This document shows, in pieces, positions 38,987 to 49,073 of a DNA stretch of 64,000 nt. The position numbers were made by a program, and so were the translations under genes. The notes below the pieces were generated by a model. It was given only the letters and a program-made list of their open reading frames with translations. It had not been told where the DNA came from and did not search any database. The stretch's first letter is position 1. Every line of letters begins with the position of its first letter. The DNA is from Haematococcus lacustris (Eukaryota > Chlorophyta > Chlorophyceae > Chlamydomonadales > Haematococcaceae): assembly GCA_030144725.1 (NCBI GenBank), contig JASKMD010000015.1, forward strand, positions 1,000,481 through 1,064,480, given 5' to 3'.

Positions 38987-39988
38987 ATGGCCCTACATGT
39001 CACCCAGCGCCCAGCCACCAAGCAAGAGAAGACAGATAAAGCTGACACAATCCTGGCGGAAACCGTGGTCGACTACGCCAAACTGCACCAGATAAAGCTG
39101 AACAAAAACTACGGCGAGGCGAGGATCTGGGCCGACATCAGCCACCTTTCGCAAAAGAAATTGAGGGCTGAGAACCTGCTCAACGACGACGACGAAGGCC
39201 GGCAGTTTACAGACAAGCAGTGCAAGGTGTTGTGGCAGAAGCTCGTCGAGAGCTGGAGGAAAATCAACGACTACATCACCAACAAGCGGACAGGTAGCCC
39301 AACACCTATCATGACATAGTAGAAACACTAGCAGGCATCTACAAATGTCCACTGGCACAGGCGTCTGTCTGTCATTGTGGTGTTGACTCTGCATCCACAT
39401 CTATCTGTGCATTTGTCCTTGTTATTGTGACTACTTGTGGCATTTGGTGTGGTAATGCAGGAGGTGGTCCGCCCTTCTTTGAGCTACCTGATGATGAGCG
39501 CAAGCAGATGGCCAACCTTACTGGGAAGTACAAGAACATGAAAGAAGATGTGAGTGGCATAAGCACTTTGCAAATGATAGCATCACTATTGCAACATTGC
39601 TTGACCTGACCTGGCCTGACTTGACCTGCTTGTTGCTTGACCTGACGTGACTTGTTGTTGTACTGTGACGTCACTTGTGTGTTGTTGTTGCAGCTGTTCA
39701 CTATCATGTCGCCGGCCATGGCCAACGATTCAGCCTCTCTGCCGGCGTGTTTGGTGTCTGGCGGTGTCTGCACGGTGAGTTGTGTGCATCTGCTTGTATC
39801 TCTCTGCCTGCATGCATCTGCATGTGTGTGTGTAGATGTCATGCCGTGTAGATGTCATGAATTCACAGGAGGTGACCAAGCGTGGTCGTGGATCCACGAT
39901 GCGTGCGTATTGCAGCGACGACGACGAGGATCAGGAGACGAGGGAGGCTCGCCAGTGGGATGACTACCGTAAGGTGCAGTGTGCATGA
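38987..39988 (+). CDS. Myb/SANT-like DNA-binding protein of the transposon
   Basis: Four exons join in phase: 38987-39293, 39461-39549, 39694-39774 and 39869-39988 (TGA). The protein has about 198 residues. KNYGEARIWADISHLSQKKL, FTDKQCKVLWQKLVESWRKI and GGGPPFFELPDDERKQM form a trihelix/Myb-like fold with regularly spaced Trp. The C-terminus is acidic (SDDDEDQETREARQWDDYR). Proteins of this type bind transposon ends and help nuclear import of the Harbinger transposase. An upstream in-frame ATG at 38918 is possible. Confidence 0.7.
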
Positions 39989-40036
39989 CCTCCATGCTAC
40001 ATATCACATGGTAATAGCATTGATGTTATCATGAAG

Positions 40037-40303
40037 TCAACTATCACCTTTCTTTACACCCAGGGCTTGATTGAGGAGGTCCCTGGTGAACAACGGTTGA
40101 AGGGTGACATCAGACAGGTCAGCAGCAGCACTAGCACCAGGCGTAGCAGCGACAGCGGATGAAATGCAATGAACCCACCGTCGGCCACCCTGTCTACTTA
40201 GCGCCGCAGCAGCTGCACACACGATGACACCACGGAAGAAGAGAGTTCGCCGCTGCCTGCTGCCGCTGCTGGAGCTAGAGCTGGAGCTAGAGCTAGAGTC
40301 CAT
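40037..40303 (-). CDS. Short Ser-rich ORF near the right end of the transposon
   Basis: An 88-codon ORF starts with a run of Ser then RQRRTLFFRGVIVCAAAA and ends GVKKGDS. It points inward from the right end, where the second gene of a Harbinger element would begin. It may be a remnant of the transposase 5' end or non-coding. No transposase motif is seen. Confidence 0.25.
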   Translation of the reverse strand: MDSSSSSSSSSSSGSRQRRTLFFRGVIVCAAAAALSRQGGRRWVHCISSAVAATPGASAAADLSDVTLQPLFTRDLLNQALGVKKGDS

Positions 40304-40511
40304 TTTGTACGCCCCAGCAGCGGCAGCAGCAGCGTGATGATCGGAAGGCCCTCAACGCGGCGGTCACGGGTCGCCCAAAAGCGTCAAAAAGCGTCCATGC
40401 AGCGCTCCGCTCCGATCAATTGGAAACGGCAACACGGCATTCGCCCATGCAGGGGCAGCTCCGCTCCATGAGCCTCCATGAGCTCCGCTCCGATCAATTG
40501 GAAACGGGGGG

Positions 40512-41274
40512 TGACGCTGCCGGCACTTGCACTTGGAGCTGAGAAAGGAGCAACATATATAGTTGTACCGTATGATGCCTACCAGGATACATGATGAAGT
40601 AGGTCACCCCCTGCCGGATGTTGCAGGCTTTGTTGTCCGCTGCGGCCCGCTCCAGTTTTACAGCCAGCCATGCAGCCATGCAGACGGTTGGCCAGACATC
40701 GCTGCTGCTTGCGAGGGTATGGTTGCAACGAGCGTAGAACGCTGATTCTAACGGTACCATCGCCAACCGCTGCAGCCGACCCTGACCAGGCGGTTAGTGA
40801 ACCGGACAGTTGGTATACAACAGCGCGGTTCACGGAAAACCGCGCGGTTCATGCCCCAACCGTTACCAGAGTGGCCATTGGCCCCGCAATTCACTTTTTG
40901 ACACCGTCTTTGAACCGCTGCATGTAATTCTTCCACCGTTGGGCTCTACATCTCACAACGGTGTCGCTAGCAGGTTAGGCCCTCTTTTGTCGATTGTATT
41001 GCATTGTCTAGACGACTTGATTAGCTTCGCTATGTCATTCTCCATCTGTTTATATGCGTGTCGCAACAGGAGGCATTTCCGTGCCGAGCAGCCTATGCTG
41101 CCGTCGGACTGGCAACTCGCGAATACATATCAGGCAAGCACGGGGCGCTGTGTCTTAATGCGTGTTGCATACGGGGGTGCTTGGCTGTTTTGAGGACCAG
41201 CATCAAACCCACATCAGCCCAAGGCTCTCCCAAGCAGCAGTGCAGCTAGGCAATCAGCCTTTGAAAACATTGCC
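40512..41274. other. No recognised gene
   Basis: Contains short inverted motifs such as CGCGGTTCACGGAAAACCGCGCGGTTCA near 40825-40852. Frames are short and without splice support. Confidence 0.4.
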
Positions 41275-41288
41275 TTGGAGGTGGGTAA

Positions 41289-41669
41289 GAAAGAAAGAAA
41301 GAAAGACTACTCCCCCCGAAGCTTCAGGGGGCGTGCACTAAGGAACCGCGCGCCGCTTCTGGTCTTTCACACCATGGGAGGGGCCCCCGCGGGCTGACGT
41401 ATGCCTAAAGGGCGCTCTCACAGCACGACACGCCCCGGCTCGGAAACGTGTCTACCCTCCTGAGCTTCATAGGAAATTAGCCTACTCCACTCCAGCTCCC
41501 ACCCCGCACGATGGCGGGCACTGCCCTCAAGAGAACCGATTACGCCAAATATTTCTGACCCCTTGCGGGTGTCGATCCCCCGGCCTCTCGCAAGAAGAGG
41601 GAGGTTTGTAGCTACTGAACCACACCTGCTGCATGGGGTGCTACTGGCTTCGGGTCCTAACCCGGTTGA
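41289..41669 (-). mobile_element. tRNA-derived SINE, copy 1
   Basis: It is flanked by near-identical 14-bp target duplications TTGGAG(G/A)TGGGTAA at 41275-41288 and 41670-41683. On the minus strand the head resembles a tRNA: TGGTTCAGTAGC as box A and GGGATCGACACCC as box B. The 3' end is TTAGTGCACGCC, a hairpin (CCCCCTGAAGCTTCGGGGG), GGAGTAGT and a (CTTT)n tail. The same 3' end without the head occurs in copies 2 and 3. Confidence 0.7.
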
Positions 41670-41868
41670 TTGGAGATGGGTAAAGTTGTGTTATACGTCA
41701 CCTTGTTTAGCTCAGTTTGATGTTCACTCGCACACTTCCGCAACGCATGACAGGCATGAACAGTTGAGGGTAGCACACAACGGTCCCCAACCTGATTTTC
41801 ATGCATTGGTTTCGATAGGTAATGTCTCCTATGTGGGCCTGACATGGTCGTGTGTATTTTGCTGCAGG

Positions 41869-42006
41869 ATGGCATATAAAAGATACCACCCCTATGGGAG
41901 CAATCCAGCAGAAGGGAACGAGCCCAACGCTAAGCGTTGTGCCGTGTGTGAACTCACATCGCCAGCCAAGAACAAGGATGGGTTTGTGGTGGGTGAGAAG
42001 GTCTAG
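41869..42006 (+). CDS. Small ORF with a CxxC pair, unidentified
   Basis: After a TTTGCTGCAG acceptor-like site, MAYKRYHPYGSNPAEGN leads to CAVCELTSP and stops at 42006. In another frame downstream (to about 42100) is GLCGRCMPTCRAC, so a four-cysteine zinc ribbon may be split by a frameshift or intron. Not recognised; it lies just outside the large inverted repeat. Confidence 0.3.
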   Translation: MAYKRYHPYGSNPAEGNEPNAKRCAVCELTSPAKNKDGFVVGEKV

Positions 42007-42148
42007 GAGGACGCATGCCACGGCCCCTACCTGATCGTCTTTGGCCACGCTAGTGTGCTGAAGGGGCTGTGTGGTAGATGCATGCCAACGTGCAGGGCTT
42101 GCCCCCCCGCCCTCCCCCCTGCCCGGGCGTAGGCAACAAGTGTAACGT

Positions 42149-43268
42149 GCTGATGATGGTTTAACTGCGTGCACCTAGGCTGCAGGATAGCCTCCGGGCT
42201 GCTGCAGGGCACCACATTGCTAACACCTGCAAAATAATAGTCACATTATACACGTAGTAGACCACTTCATTGGCACCTGACACATAGCTTCAACCACAGC
42301 CTTAACTACTTGCTTATGGGCAGTAAAGGTGGGAGGGGGTTGCTTTGGCTGTTGGGGAGGGGTTGGAGGAGAGGGCCGGGGAAGGGAGGGGGGCAATGTT
42401 GGCTGCAGCCATTGCCCATGCTGCAGCCCTTGCTGTAACGTGGTAATGCGCCCGGCTAATATGGCAATAAGGCCGACCATTCATATACCCTCTGATGACC
42501 AGTGTGATGTAGGAAGTGTGGTGACCGGTGTCAAAAGCCGGGTTCGACTCCCGGAGACCTGTCCGTTGTCTACGCCCTGAGGTCTTGAAGCACACCTTCT
42601 ATTGATCGCTGGTTTGCACGTAACAATGCTTTCCGACCGAGGCTGACGCCTCCAGTTATCAAAAATCGACTTCGAGAGTTTCGTGAAAGAATCCGCTTAC
42701 TCGGAATACCCCGAGAATTTCAGCCGTGTGGAGCAGCATAACTAGCTTGCAAACTGCCGCGGTAAACTCAGTTTTCCCTGGGAGCCGCATCGGGAGCTAA
42801 TTCTCAGGCAATATCGCGAGCAAATGTGGGATTGGTGGAAACGTAAGCATCAAATGGGTAAGTGGGCGCTTCAATAGCCGTTCGTCAGCCCCTTCGTTAG
42901 TCAACATGTCCAGCCTGCTATTTACAGCTTCTGAGGTGCGTGCGATGAGCAATGCATTGAGCTGTTTGTCGCGCTCAAAACACCAGCAGCTGCTGACTTG
43001 CCGCACTAAAAAAGAATTCCGTGACATGCTCTGCTTCTTGCTTGGTGATGTTTTACTTCCAGAAGTCGATACAGATACCCGGGATCAGTTTGTTCAATCG
43101 GCCTCAAAACAGCAAGTGCAGCAGGTGCAACAAAGGTTTGCGACCCTTAGCACTGTGGCACAAAATGTTGCTGCCCATGGCGCGCAAGCAGCTGAGCAGC
43201 AGAATGTCGCGCCCTTCGGCGCGGGGCAGCAGAATGTAGCAGCCCAACAACCCAGTAACGCGGCCATA
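42149..43268 (+). repeat. Left arm of a 2.9-kb inverted repeat
   Basis: This arm is the reverse complement of 43922-45063, at roughly 95% identity by eye, from GCTGATGATGGTTTAACTGC to AACGCGGCCATA. It carries degenerate copies of the ORFs on the right arm: a stop replaces Trp in the HNWLANC motif near 42748, and the 42906 ORF runs into loop sequence after 43268. It also holds CCGGGTTCGACTCCCGG (42536-42552), which fits a tRNA T-arm/box B and is mutated in the right arm. Confidence 0.9.
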
Positions 43269-43921
43269 AGCGGCCATATCACTTCATCAGCTGTCATAGC
43301 CTTGCCCTGGCTGTGGGCTTGGCTCACCTTGACACCAACCACCTTGCGCAGGTCATCTGTTGTGTGGAGCATGAGGGTCTCAGTGAGCTCCTGATTTAAT
43401 GCAGACGCATTAGCGTCGCACGTCAGTGACAAACATGTCAAAACCTCTGCCTTCTAAGAGGTCCTTGGTGCTCCATTTTTAATTACAGGCAATGTGACTC
43501 TTACATTGCTTCTGACCACTTGTGTGGACTCTACATGCAAAGTTGCTGATTCTGCACGGTTCACCGGCTCTATAGCGTGCAGGCGCCCAGTTGCAGTCAG
43601 CAGCTGTGGGGCTGAGCTTGTGAAGGCATTGATTGCCGTTGTTTTGGCCTCTCCTGACCCGGCCGCTGCGACCACTGTCGTTGTAGCTGCGACCTCTTGG
43701 GCCAATTGCTGTACAGGCTTAGGCTGAGGTTGAGCCTGTGGTTGGGGCTGAAGCTGGGGTGCACTGGGCACCGCGGTCGGCACTGCGGTCGACAAGTGAA
43801 GAGTGTTATCAAGTACGGGTGTTGCTTCGCATTGCATACCCATTTGCGATTTCGGCATACCTGCAATGGGCGTGAAACTGAACAGCGGAACGCTTCTGGC
43901 AGCATTTTGCTGCCCCGCGCC
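43269..43921. other. Loop of the inverted repeat
   Basis: About 653 bp of single-copy sequence. On the minus strand it holds the C-terminal half of the 276-codon ORF (43454-44284). Near 43290-43430 another minus-strand frame reads LNQELTETLMLHTTDDLRKV. Confidence 0.75.
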
Positions 43922-44284
43922 TATGGCCGCGTTACTGGGTTGTTGGGCTGCTACATTCTGCTGCCCCGCGCCGAAGGGCGCAACATTCTGCTGCTCAGCT
44001 GCTTGCGCGCCATAGGCAGCAACATTTTGTGCCACAGTGCTAAGGGTCGCGAACCTTTGTTGCACCTGCTGCACTTGCTGGTTTGAGGCCGATTGAACAA
44101 ACTGATCCCGGGTATCTGTATCGACTTCTGGAAGTAAAACATCACCAAGCAAGAAGCAGAGCATGTCACGGAATTCTTTTTTAGTGCGGCAAGTCAGCAG
44201 CTGCTGGTGTTGTGAGCGCGACAAACAGTTCAATGCATTGCTCACTGCACGCACCTTAGAAGCTGTAAATAGCAGGCTGGACAT
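43454..44284 (-). CDS. 276-codon ORF of the inverted-repeat element, unidentified
   Basis: It begins MSSLLFTASKVRAVSNAL and continues HQQLLTCRTKKEFRDMLCFL, a Gln-rich coiled-coil-like part (QQVQQVQQRF), repeats of GAGQQN(V/A)A and a Pro/Gln-rich region. It ends VTLPVIKNGAPRTS. The first 120 residues lie in the right arm and the rest in the loop. The left-arm homologue shares only the N-terminal part. I do not recognise the family. Confidence 0.5.
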   Translation of the reverse strand: MSSLLFTASKVRAVSNALNCLSRSQHQQLLTCRTKKEFRDMLCFLLGDVLLPEVDTDTRDQFVQSASNQQVQQVQQRFATLSTVAQNVAAYGAQAAEQQNVAPFGAGQQNVAAQQPSNAAIGAGQQNAARSVPLFSFTPIAGMPKSQMGMQCEATPVLDNTLHLSTAVPTAVPSAPQLQPQPQAQPQPKPVQQLAQEVAATTTVVAAAGSGEAKTTAINAFTSSAPQLLTATGRLHAIEPVNRAESATLHVESTQVVRSNVRVTLPVIKNGAPRTS

Positions 44285-45063
44285 GTTGACTAACTAAGGG
44301 GCTGACGAACGGCTATGAAAAGGCAGACGAACGGCTATTGAAGCGCCCACTTACCCATTTGATGCTTACGTTTCCACCAATCCCACATTTGCTCGCGATA
44401 TTGCCTGAGAATTAGCTCCCGATGCGGCTCCCAGGGAAAACTGAGTTTACCGCGGCAGTTTGCAAGCCAGTTATGCTGCTCCACACGGCTGAAATACTCG
44501 GGGTATTCCGAGTAAGCGGATTCTACCACGAAACTCTCGAAGTCGATTTTTGATAACTAGAGGCGTCAGCCTCGGTCGGAAAGCATTGTTACGTGCAAAC
44601 CAGCGATCAATAGAAGGTGTGCTTCAAGACCTCAGGGCGTAGACAACGGACAGGTCTCCGGGAGTTGAACTCGGCTTTTGACACCGGTCACCACACTTCC
44701 TACATCACACTGGTCATCAGAGGGTATATGAATGGTCGGCCTTATTGGCATATTAGCCGGGCGCATTACCACGTTACAGCAAGGGCTGCAGCATGGGCAA
44801 TGGCTGCAGCCAACATTGCCCCCCTCCCTTCCCCGGCCCTCTCCTCCAACCCCTCCCCAACAGCCAAAGCAGCCCCCTCCCACCTTCACTGCCCATAAGT
44901 AAGTAGTTAAGGCTGTGGTTGAAGCTATGTGTCAGGTGCCAATGAAGTGGTCTACTACGTGTATAATGTGACTATTATATTGCAGGTGTTAGCAATGTGG
45001 TGCCCTGCAGCAGCCCGGAGGCTATCCTGCAGCCTAGGTGCACGCAGTTAAACCATCATCAGC
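43922..45063 (-). repeat. Right arm of the 2.9-kb inverted repeat
   Basis: Counterpart of 42149-43268; it ends at CCATCATCAGC. This arm keeps longer open frames than the left arm. No clear target duplication flanks the pair. Confidence 0.9.
44335..44562 (-). CDS. Trp-rich ORF or exon upstream of the 276-codon ORF
   Basis: An open frame from the TAG near 44562 reads YSEYPEYFSRVEQHNWLANC and HRELILRQYREQMWDWWKRK, then meets GTAAGTGGG at about 44351, a good 5' splice donor; otherwise it stops at 44335. It may be an upstream exon of the same gene. The left-arm copy has a stop within this motif. Confidence 0.4.
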
Positions 45064-45794
45064 CAGAGCAGCAAGTCAGAGCCTGGAGTCTGGGGTGCAA
45101 AAGGAGCAGGAGGTGCTTAAATTGCGTCGGTCCTGAGTGATGAAGTTGATTGCTGAAGTTAATAAAGTTGAGTGCTGAGTGCTGATTGGTGGTCCTGAGT
45201 GCTGAAGTTGGTGGTCCTGAGTGCTGAAGTTGAGGGAGAAGGTTGAGGCACCACGGCACATGTAACATTGTGAGCCACAACCATCCCGAGCCATCCCGAC
45301 AACATAGTGCCAAGTGATGATGTAGCGCTGTCATGATGCAGCTGGTATTTGCATAGAGTCATGCCGCGACGTAAATGAGGTAAGGGGTGCCAGCTGGCTG
45401 ACTTGTGCGCATAATTAAAAACTATATGCTCCATGCACTGACATGCAAGCGGGCGTACTGCACTTGTGCCGTTGGCTTACGGCGTGCGTAGAAGGATTAA
45501 CAGCCCCGCTTTATGATGTGCGTGAGTCTTTTAGGACCGGAAGGCACAGGTCAGGTTTGGGCGGGCGCCGATCTGAGCTAGTGTTTTGCGGCTGGTGGGT
45601 GTCGCATACGCTTGTTACACCCGACTGCGTCAAAACTTTGTCACGAGCTACACGGAGAATCGCGCCCCAGAACGTCTCACATTTGCGGGGCCAATGGCGG
45701 GGGTGACCAGTAGATAATGGAGTCGCGGGTCGAGACCGAAGCCAGCGGTTCACAACAAATGCAGCACAAGGTGAAGCAAGGCAAAAGAAATGCA
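45064..45794. other. No recognised gene; short TGAGTGCTGA repeats
   Basis: Units of GGTCCTGAGTGCTGAAGTTG repeat near 45120-45240. No supported coding exon. Confidence 0.4.
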
Positions 45795-46720
45795 GTGAAA
45801 CAGGCAGCGTCGACGTAACCGTGATGCCTTGGACAGTGCAGTGGACCGCGAGCTCAAGATCAGCCTAAACCAAGCCAGGCCCAGCAGAATATACATGCCA
45901 TCGGTGAAGCGCGCTGGGCCCGACACAACAACACCTGGCACGCCAAGGAGTGCACGCTGCATACCCTCGATGCGCGGCTCGTTCAGCAGGTTGTGGCAGA
46001 CGGGGCTGGCGGTGAGGCACCTCCACGCAGTGGCCCTGGTAACAATCCGAGTTGACTTCGGTCGCACGGATTGGCTAAGCTACCTCACCACCGCACCCAG
46101 CGGTATATAAATTGGGATGCAACGGGGCAGCCTTCCCAGGGTTGAACGGGCACCGCTTTGTCCAACGGAATACAAATGAGGTCCGGGTGCCGCACACGAC
46201 CGCTGCGGGTCATCGAGCTGTTGTGGAGTTGCTAACGTCGTCAAGGAGGGAGCAGAGCTACCTCAACGCAGGAAGTTGGCTGACAGCTGAAGTTTGGACT
46301 TATGGAGCCTGAACTTCAGCTTTTAGTGCGACATCCCGCGGACAAGGCTGGGCTTGCTCTCGTCAACGAGGAGAAGAGATAGGTCCAGCTGCCGAGTGCA
46401 CTGGTCTTTGCTCCTCTCATGCCTCTTTGTTTGCCTTGGGTGCTAGCTGTGGTCTGTGGCTACAGCTAGGGCAGCTTGGTGGGGACATGTCCAGCCTGTG
46501 TCCAACGTTTGGAGGTGGGAGCAGGCCGCGCCACAGGCGGAAGCTCCTCCCTTAATGCACGCCGGTTTGTACCGGAGTAGTTTTCTTTCTTTCTTTCTGT
46601 GGCAGACATGGTAGGTTAGGGATCTAACGACTCCTAGGTTTGGTCCACACACCGGTGTCTCACTCCTGTGGAGAGGTGTAGGGGCTCCATTGGAGGATAG
46701 GGATAACAGGGAAACCTGTC
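45795..46720 (+). mobile_element. Internally deleted Fanzor lineage-D element carrying a SINE
   Basis: Positions 45795-46001 match the 5' coding part of the lineage-D copy (about 60089-60310), including a basic start (NRQRRRNRDALDS after an early stop) and the shared NNTWHAK. Positions 46608-46720 match its 3' flank (61850-61965), with the CTCCTGTGGAG stem-loop. Without the SINE at 46002-46597 and one copy of its target duplication, the N-terminal part would be joined straight to the 3' end, so this is a miniature element. Confidence 0.65.
46002..46597 (+). mobile_element. SINE-like retroelement, copy 2 (nested)
   Basis: A 596-bp body is flanked by identical TGTGGCAGAC at 45992-46001 and 46598-46607. 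It ends TTAATGCACGCC, hairpin CCGGTTTGTACCGG, AGTAG and a (CTTT)n tail. The body is about 97% identical by eye to 47050-47647. A TATATAAAT motif lies near 46104. Own target duplications and a simple-repeat tail indicate mobilisation by LINE machinery. Confidence 0.75.
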
Positions 46721-47036
46721 AGCGTGGACGTCAACATTGCGATGACATCGCGCTACAACACTAAGGAAGACTTTGGTACAACCCTACAAACATATATGTC
46801 TTGACGCTAAAACACCTCCAATCACCTCACTGCACCACCTCAGGTGTGAGGGCAAGCACACAAAACGGCAGTGCAACATATCTCACGAGTCGTGAGTCGT
46901 GAGTCACGACCTCTGACTTGCTTCTCCTGCCACACAATAACTGCCGCTTAGTTGCTCACACCTTGACTCCGGGCTGTGTGCGCCCTTCTGCCCCGCTGTG
47001 GCTGCCGCTTTGTTTGGTTGCTCTGCACCTGCCCCA
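46721..47036. other. Spacer between SINE copies; no recognised gene
   Basis: No coding exon supported. A short run of GAGTCGTGAGTCGTGAGTCACGA near 46888 is the only structure. Confidence 0.4.
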
Positions 47037-47049
47037 TGGCACCTACATC

Positions 47050-47647
47050 GGGGCTGGCGGTGAGGCACCTCCACGCGGTGGCCCTGGTAACAATCCGCGT
47101 TGACTTCGGTCGCACGGATTGGCTAAGCTACCTCACCACCGCACCCAGCGGTATATAAATTGGGATGCAACGGGACAGCCTTCCCAGGCTTGAACGGGTA
47201 CCGCTTTGTCCAACGGAATACAAATGAGGTCCGGGTGCCGCACACGACCGCTGCGGGTCATCGAGCTGTTGTGGAGTTGCTGGCGTCGTCAAGGAGGGAG
47301 CAGAGCTACCTCAACGCGGGACGTTAGCTGACAGCTGAAGTTTGGACTTTTGGAGCCTGAACTTCAGCTTTTAGTGCGACATCCCGCGGACAAGGCTGGG
47401 CTTGCTCTCGTCAACGAGGAGAAGAGATAGGTCCAGCTGCCGAGTGCACTAGTCTTTGCTCCTCTCATGCCTCTTTGTTTGCCTTGGGTGCTAGTTGTGG
47501 TCTGTGGCTACAGCTAGGGCAGCTTGGTGGGGACATGTCCAGCCTGTGTCCAACGTTTGGAGGTGGGAGCAGGCCGCGCCACAGGCGGAAGCTCCTCCCT
47601 TAATGCACGCCGGTTTTTACCGGAGTAGTCTTCTTCTTCTTCTCTTC
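47050..47647 (+). mobile_element. SINE-like retroelement, copy 3
   Basis: A 598-bp body with its own 13-bp target duplications TGGCACCTACATC at 47037-47049 and 47648-47660. The tail is (CTT)n rather than (CTTT)n. Confidence 0.75.
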
Positions 47648-47660
47648 TGGCACCTACATC

Positions 47661-48982
47661 CTTGTTGTCAACGCCATGCTGCAATTGCTCCTTGGCTTCT
47701 GACTCCTGGCTGCTCACGTCATGCACCACTGGCTGCTCGCGTCATGCACCACCTGCCTCATGACAACTGATATCCTGGCTGCTCACACCCTTCTACACCG
47801 ACATCAATGCGCCGAGGACAATGCATGACCAAGATAGGATCGGGACCAGTAAGGATGGTGTGATGACGTTGGTGATGTGATGGCCTATCCTGCTTATTTC
47901 CCTTCCCTGAGGTGAGTGTCGGCCTTGGTAGGGGCCGGCAGGTGGTGATGGCAAGCCGGGGGCCGATGGAGGAGGCCCAGTACGCCCCCTAAAGATGAGG
48001 CCCCGATACGGGGGAATTGGGTGAAGAGGGGCCTGGGCAGTATCCGGAGTTCATCTGCTCCCCACTCCAGTCCATCCTAGATCCCTAGCCTCAGCGGCCC
48101 TCGATATCTGTACCCTGTACAAAGCCCATGACCTCTTGTGGTCAACAACCCATCTTCGCAGCACCCCACGCACGAGCAAGGTCGCGAAGCTAGTGAGCCT
48201 GACCAACATCCGTGTGGCTGTCGCGGCAACGATCCACACTTGGCAAACAAGCCATGGGAGGTATTCATAATGGGTCCTGGGGGCGCCCTGCTTTCAGTTA
48301 TGCATACCGCCGGGCGTTGCGCACTGTACATTACAGCCTCCGATGTCAACAGCCGCCCTGCTATCATGGTAATCATGGCAAGGAGCACTACCCCAACAGC
48401 AATAACTCAACAACATGGAACAAACGGATGCTGACACTGTCACAACACGGATCCGGCTTCATCTGTCATCAGCATCAGTGGGCTCGACGAGTCAACGCCG
48501 TACCACCTAGTTTCACACAACGAGTCGACACCGTACCACATGCATACCCTAATCGAATGCTCTCACGCATTTGTTGTGCGTTCGTGCGTGTCCCATGCAA
48601 CTGGGCCGGGGCTGTTTCATAAACCCGCAGGCCCCGTCACATGAAGTGGCTGTCAAGGGGGTCCTTGGAGGCGGTGCGCGTAGTGAGCTGGCTGTCGGGC
48701 TCAGACGCGTCCGACGTGCCCCGCCGGCGAGGATGGGGTCCGCCGTAGCCAGTCAAGCCCGCAGCGGACAACTGACCCGACCCCTGGCCTTCAATAGCAC
48801 TCGGTCGCTCCTCTAGACCGGGGCTCCGCGAGTGGTGCCGCGACACTGCGGCCAAGCGTCCAAGCACTTCGTTCGTTTAAGTCACGCTAAGAGGAATACT
48901 GCGGATGACCCACACATCTACCCGATGTCCAGCCTTTGCCCTCACCCGGTTGAGCCCTCCAGCTCTGCAATGGCTGTGCGTT
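47661..48982. other. No recognised gene
   Basis: Short frames only. A GC-rich stretch at 48640-48880 encodes, on the minus strand, a basic/Gly-Pro segment (PRRRGWGPP) without known similarity. Confidence 0.4.
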
Positions 48983-49073
48983 AACCCTAATCCTAACCCT
49001 GCTGGCTGTGTGTTAACCCGGCTGGCTGTGTGTTAACCCTAACCCTAACCCTAACCCTAACCCTAACCCTAAC
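48983..49073. repeat. Interstitial telomere-like (CCCTAA)n tract
   Basis: 49033-49073 holds about six and a half CCCTAA units (TTAGGG on the other strand). Degenerate TTAACCCTAATCCTAACCCT lies at 48982-49001, and GCTGGCTGTGTGTTAACCC twice between. It sits between the SINE cluster and the 3' end of the VASt-DysF gene. Confidence 0.9.

Larger units (their letters stand above)
38620..40511 (+). mobile_element. Harbinger-like DNA transposon with 17-bp terminal inverted repeats
   Basis: Perfect 17-bp inverted ends CCCCCCGTTTCCAATTG (38620-38636) and its complement (40495-40511) are flanked by TGA on both sides, a 3-bp target duplication. Near each end are further copies of the motif (GTTTCCAATTG near 38749, ATCAATTGGAAACGG near 40412) and GGAGCGGAGC-type repeats. 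The element carries a Myb-like gene but no recognisable DDE transposase. PIF/Harbinger elements have 3-bp duplications and encode a Myb-like protein beside the transposase, so a non-autonomous derivative is likely. It sits about 210 bp upstream of the FUSC start codon. Confidence 0.75.

Noticed and set aside
42536..42552. A tRNA gene (CCGGGTTCGACTCCCGG T-arm)
   Set aside because: No matching acceptor stem or D-arm lies at a suitable distance upstream, so no cloverleaf can be formed.
46698..46720. Match to the I-SceI homing-endonuclease site (TAGGGATAACAGGG)
   Set aside because: Only 14 of 18 bases match, it lies in a conserved Fanzor-type 3' flank, and the sister copy at 61947 differs; most likely coincidence.
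46002..47647. An LTR retrotransposon with LTRs at 46002-46597 and 47050-47647
   Set aside because: Each copy has its own different target duplication and a simple-repeat tail, so they are two independent SINE-like insertions; the spacer encodes no gag or pol.
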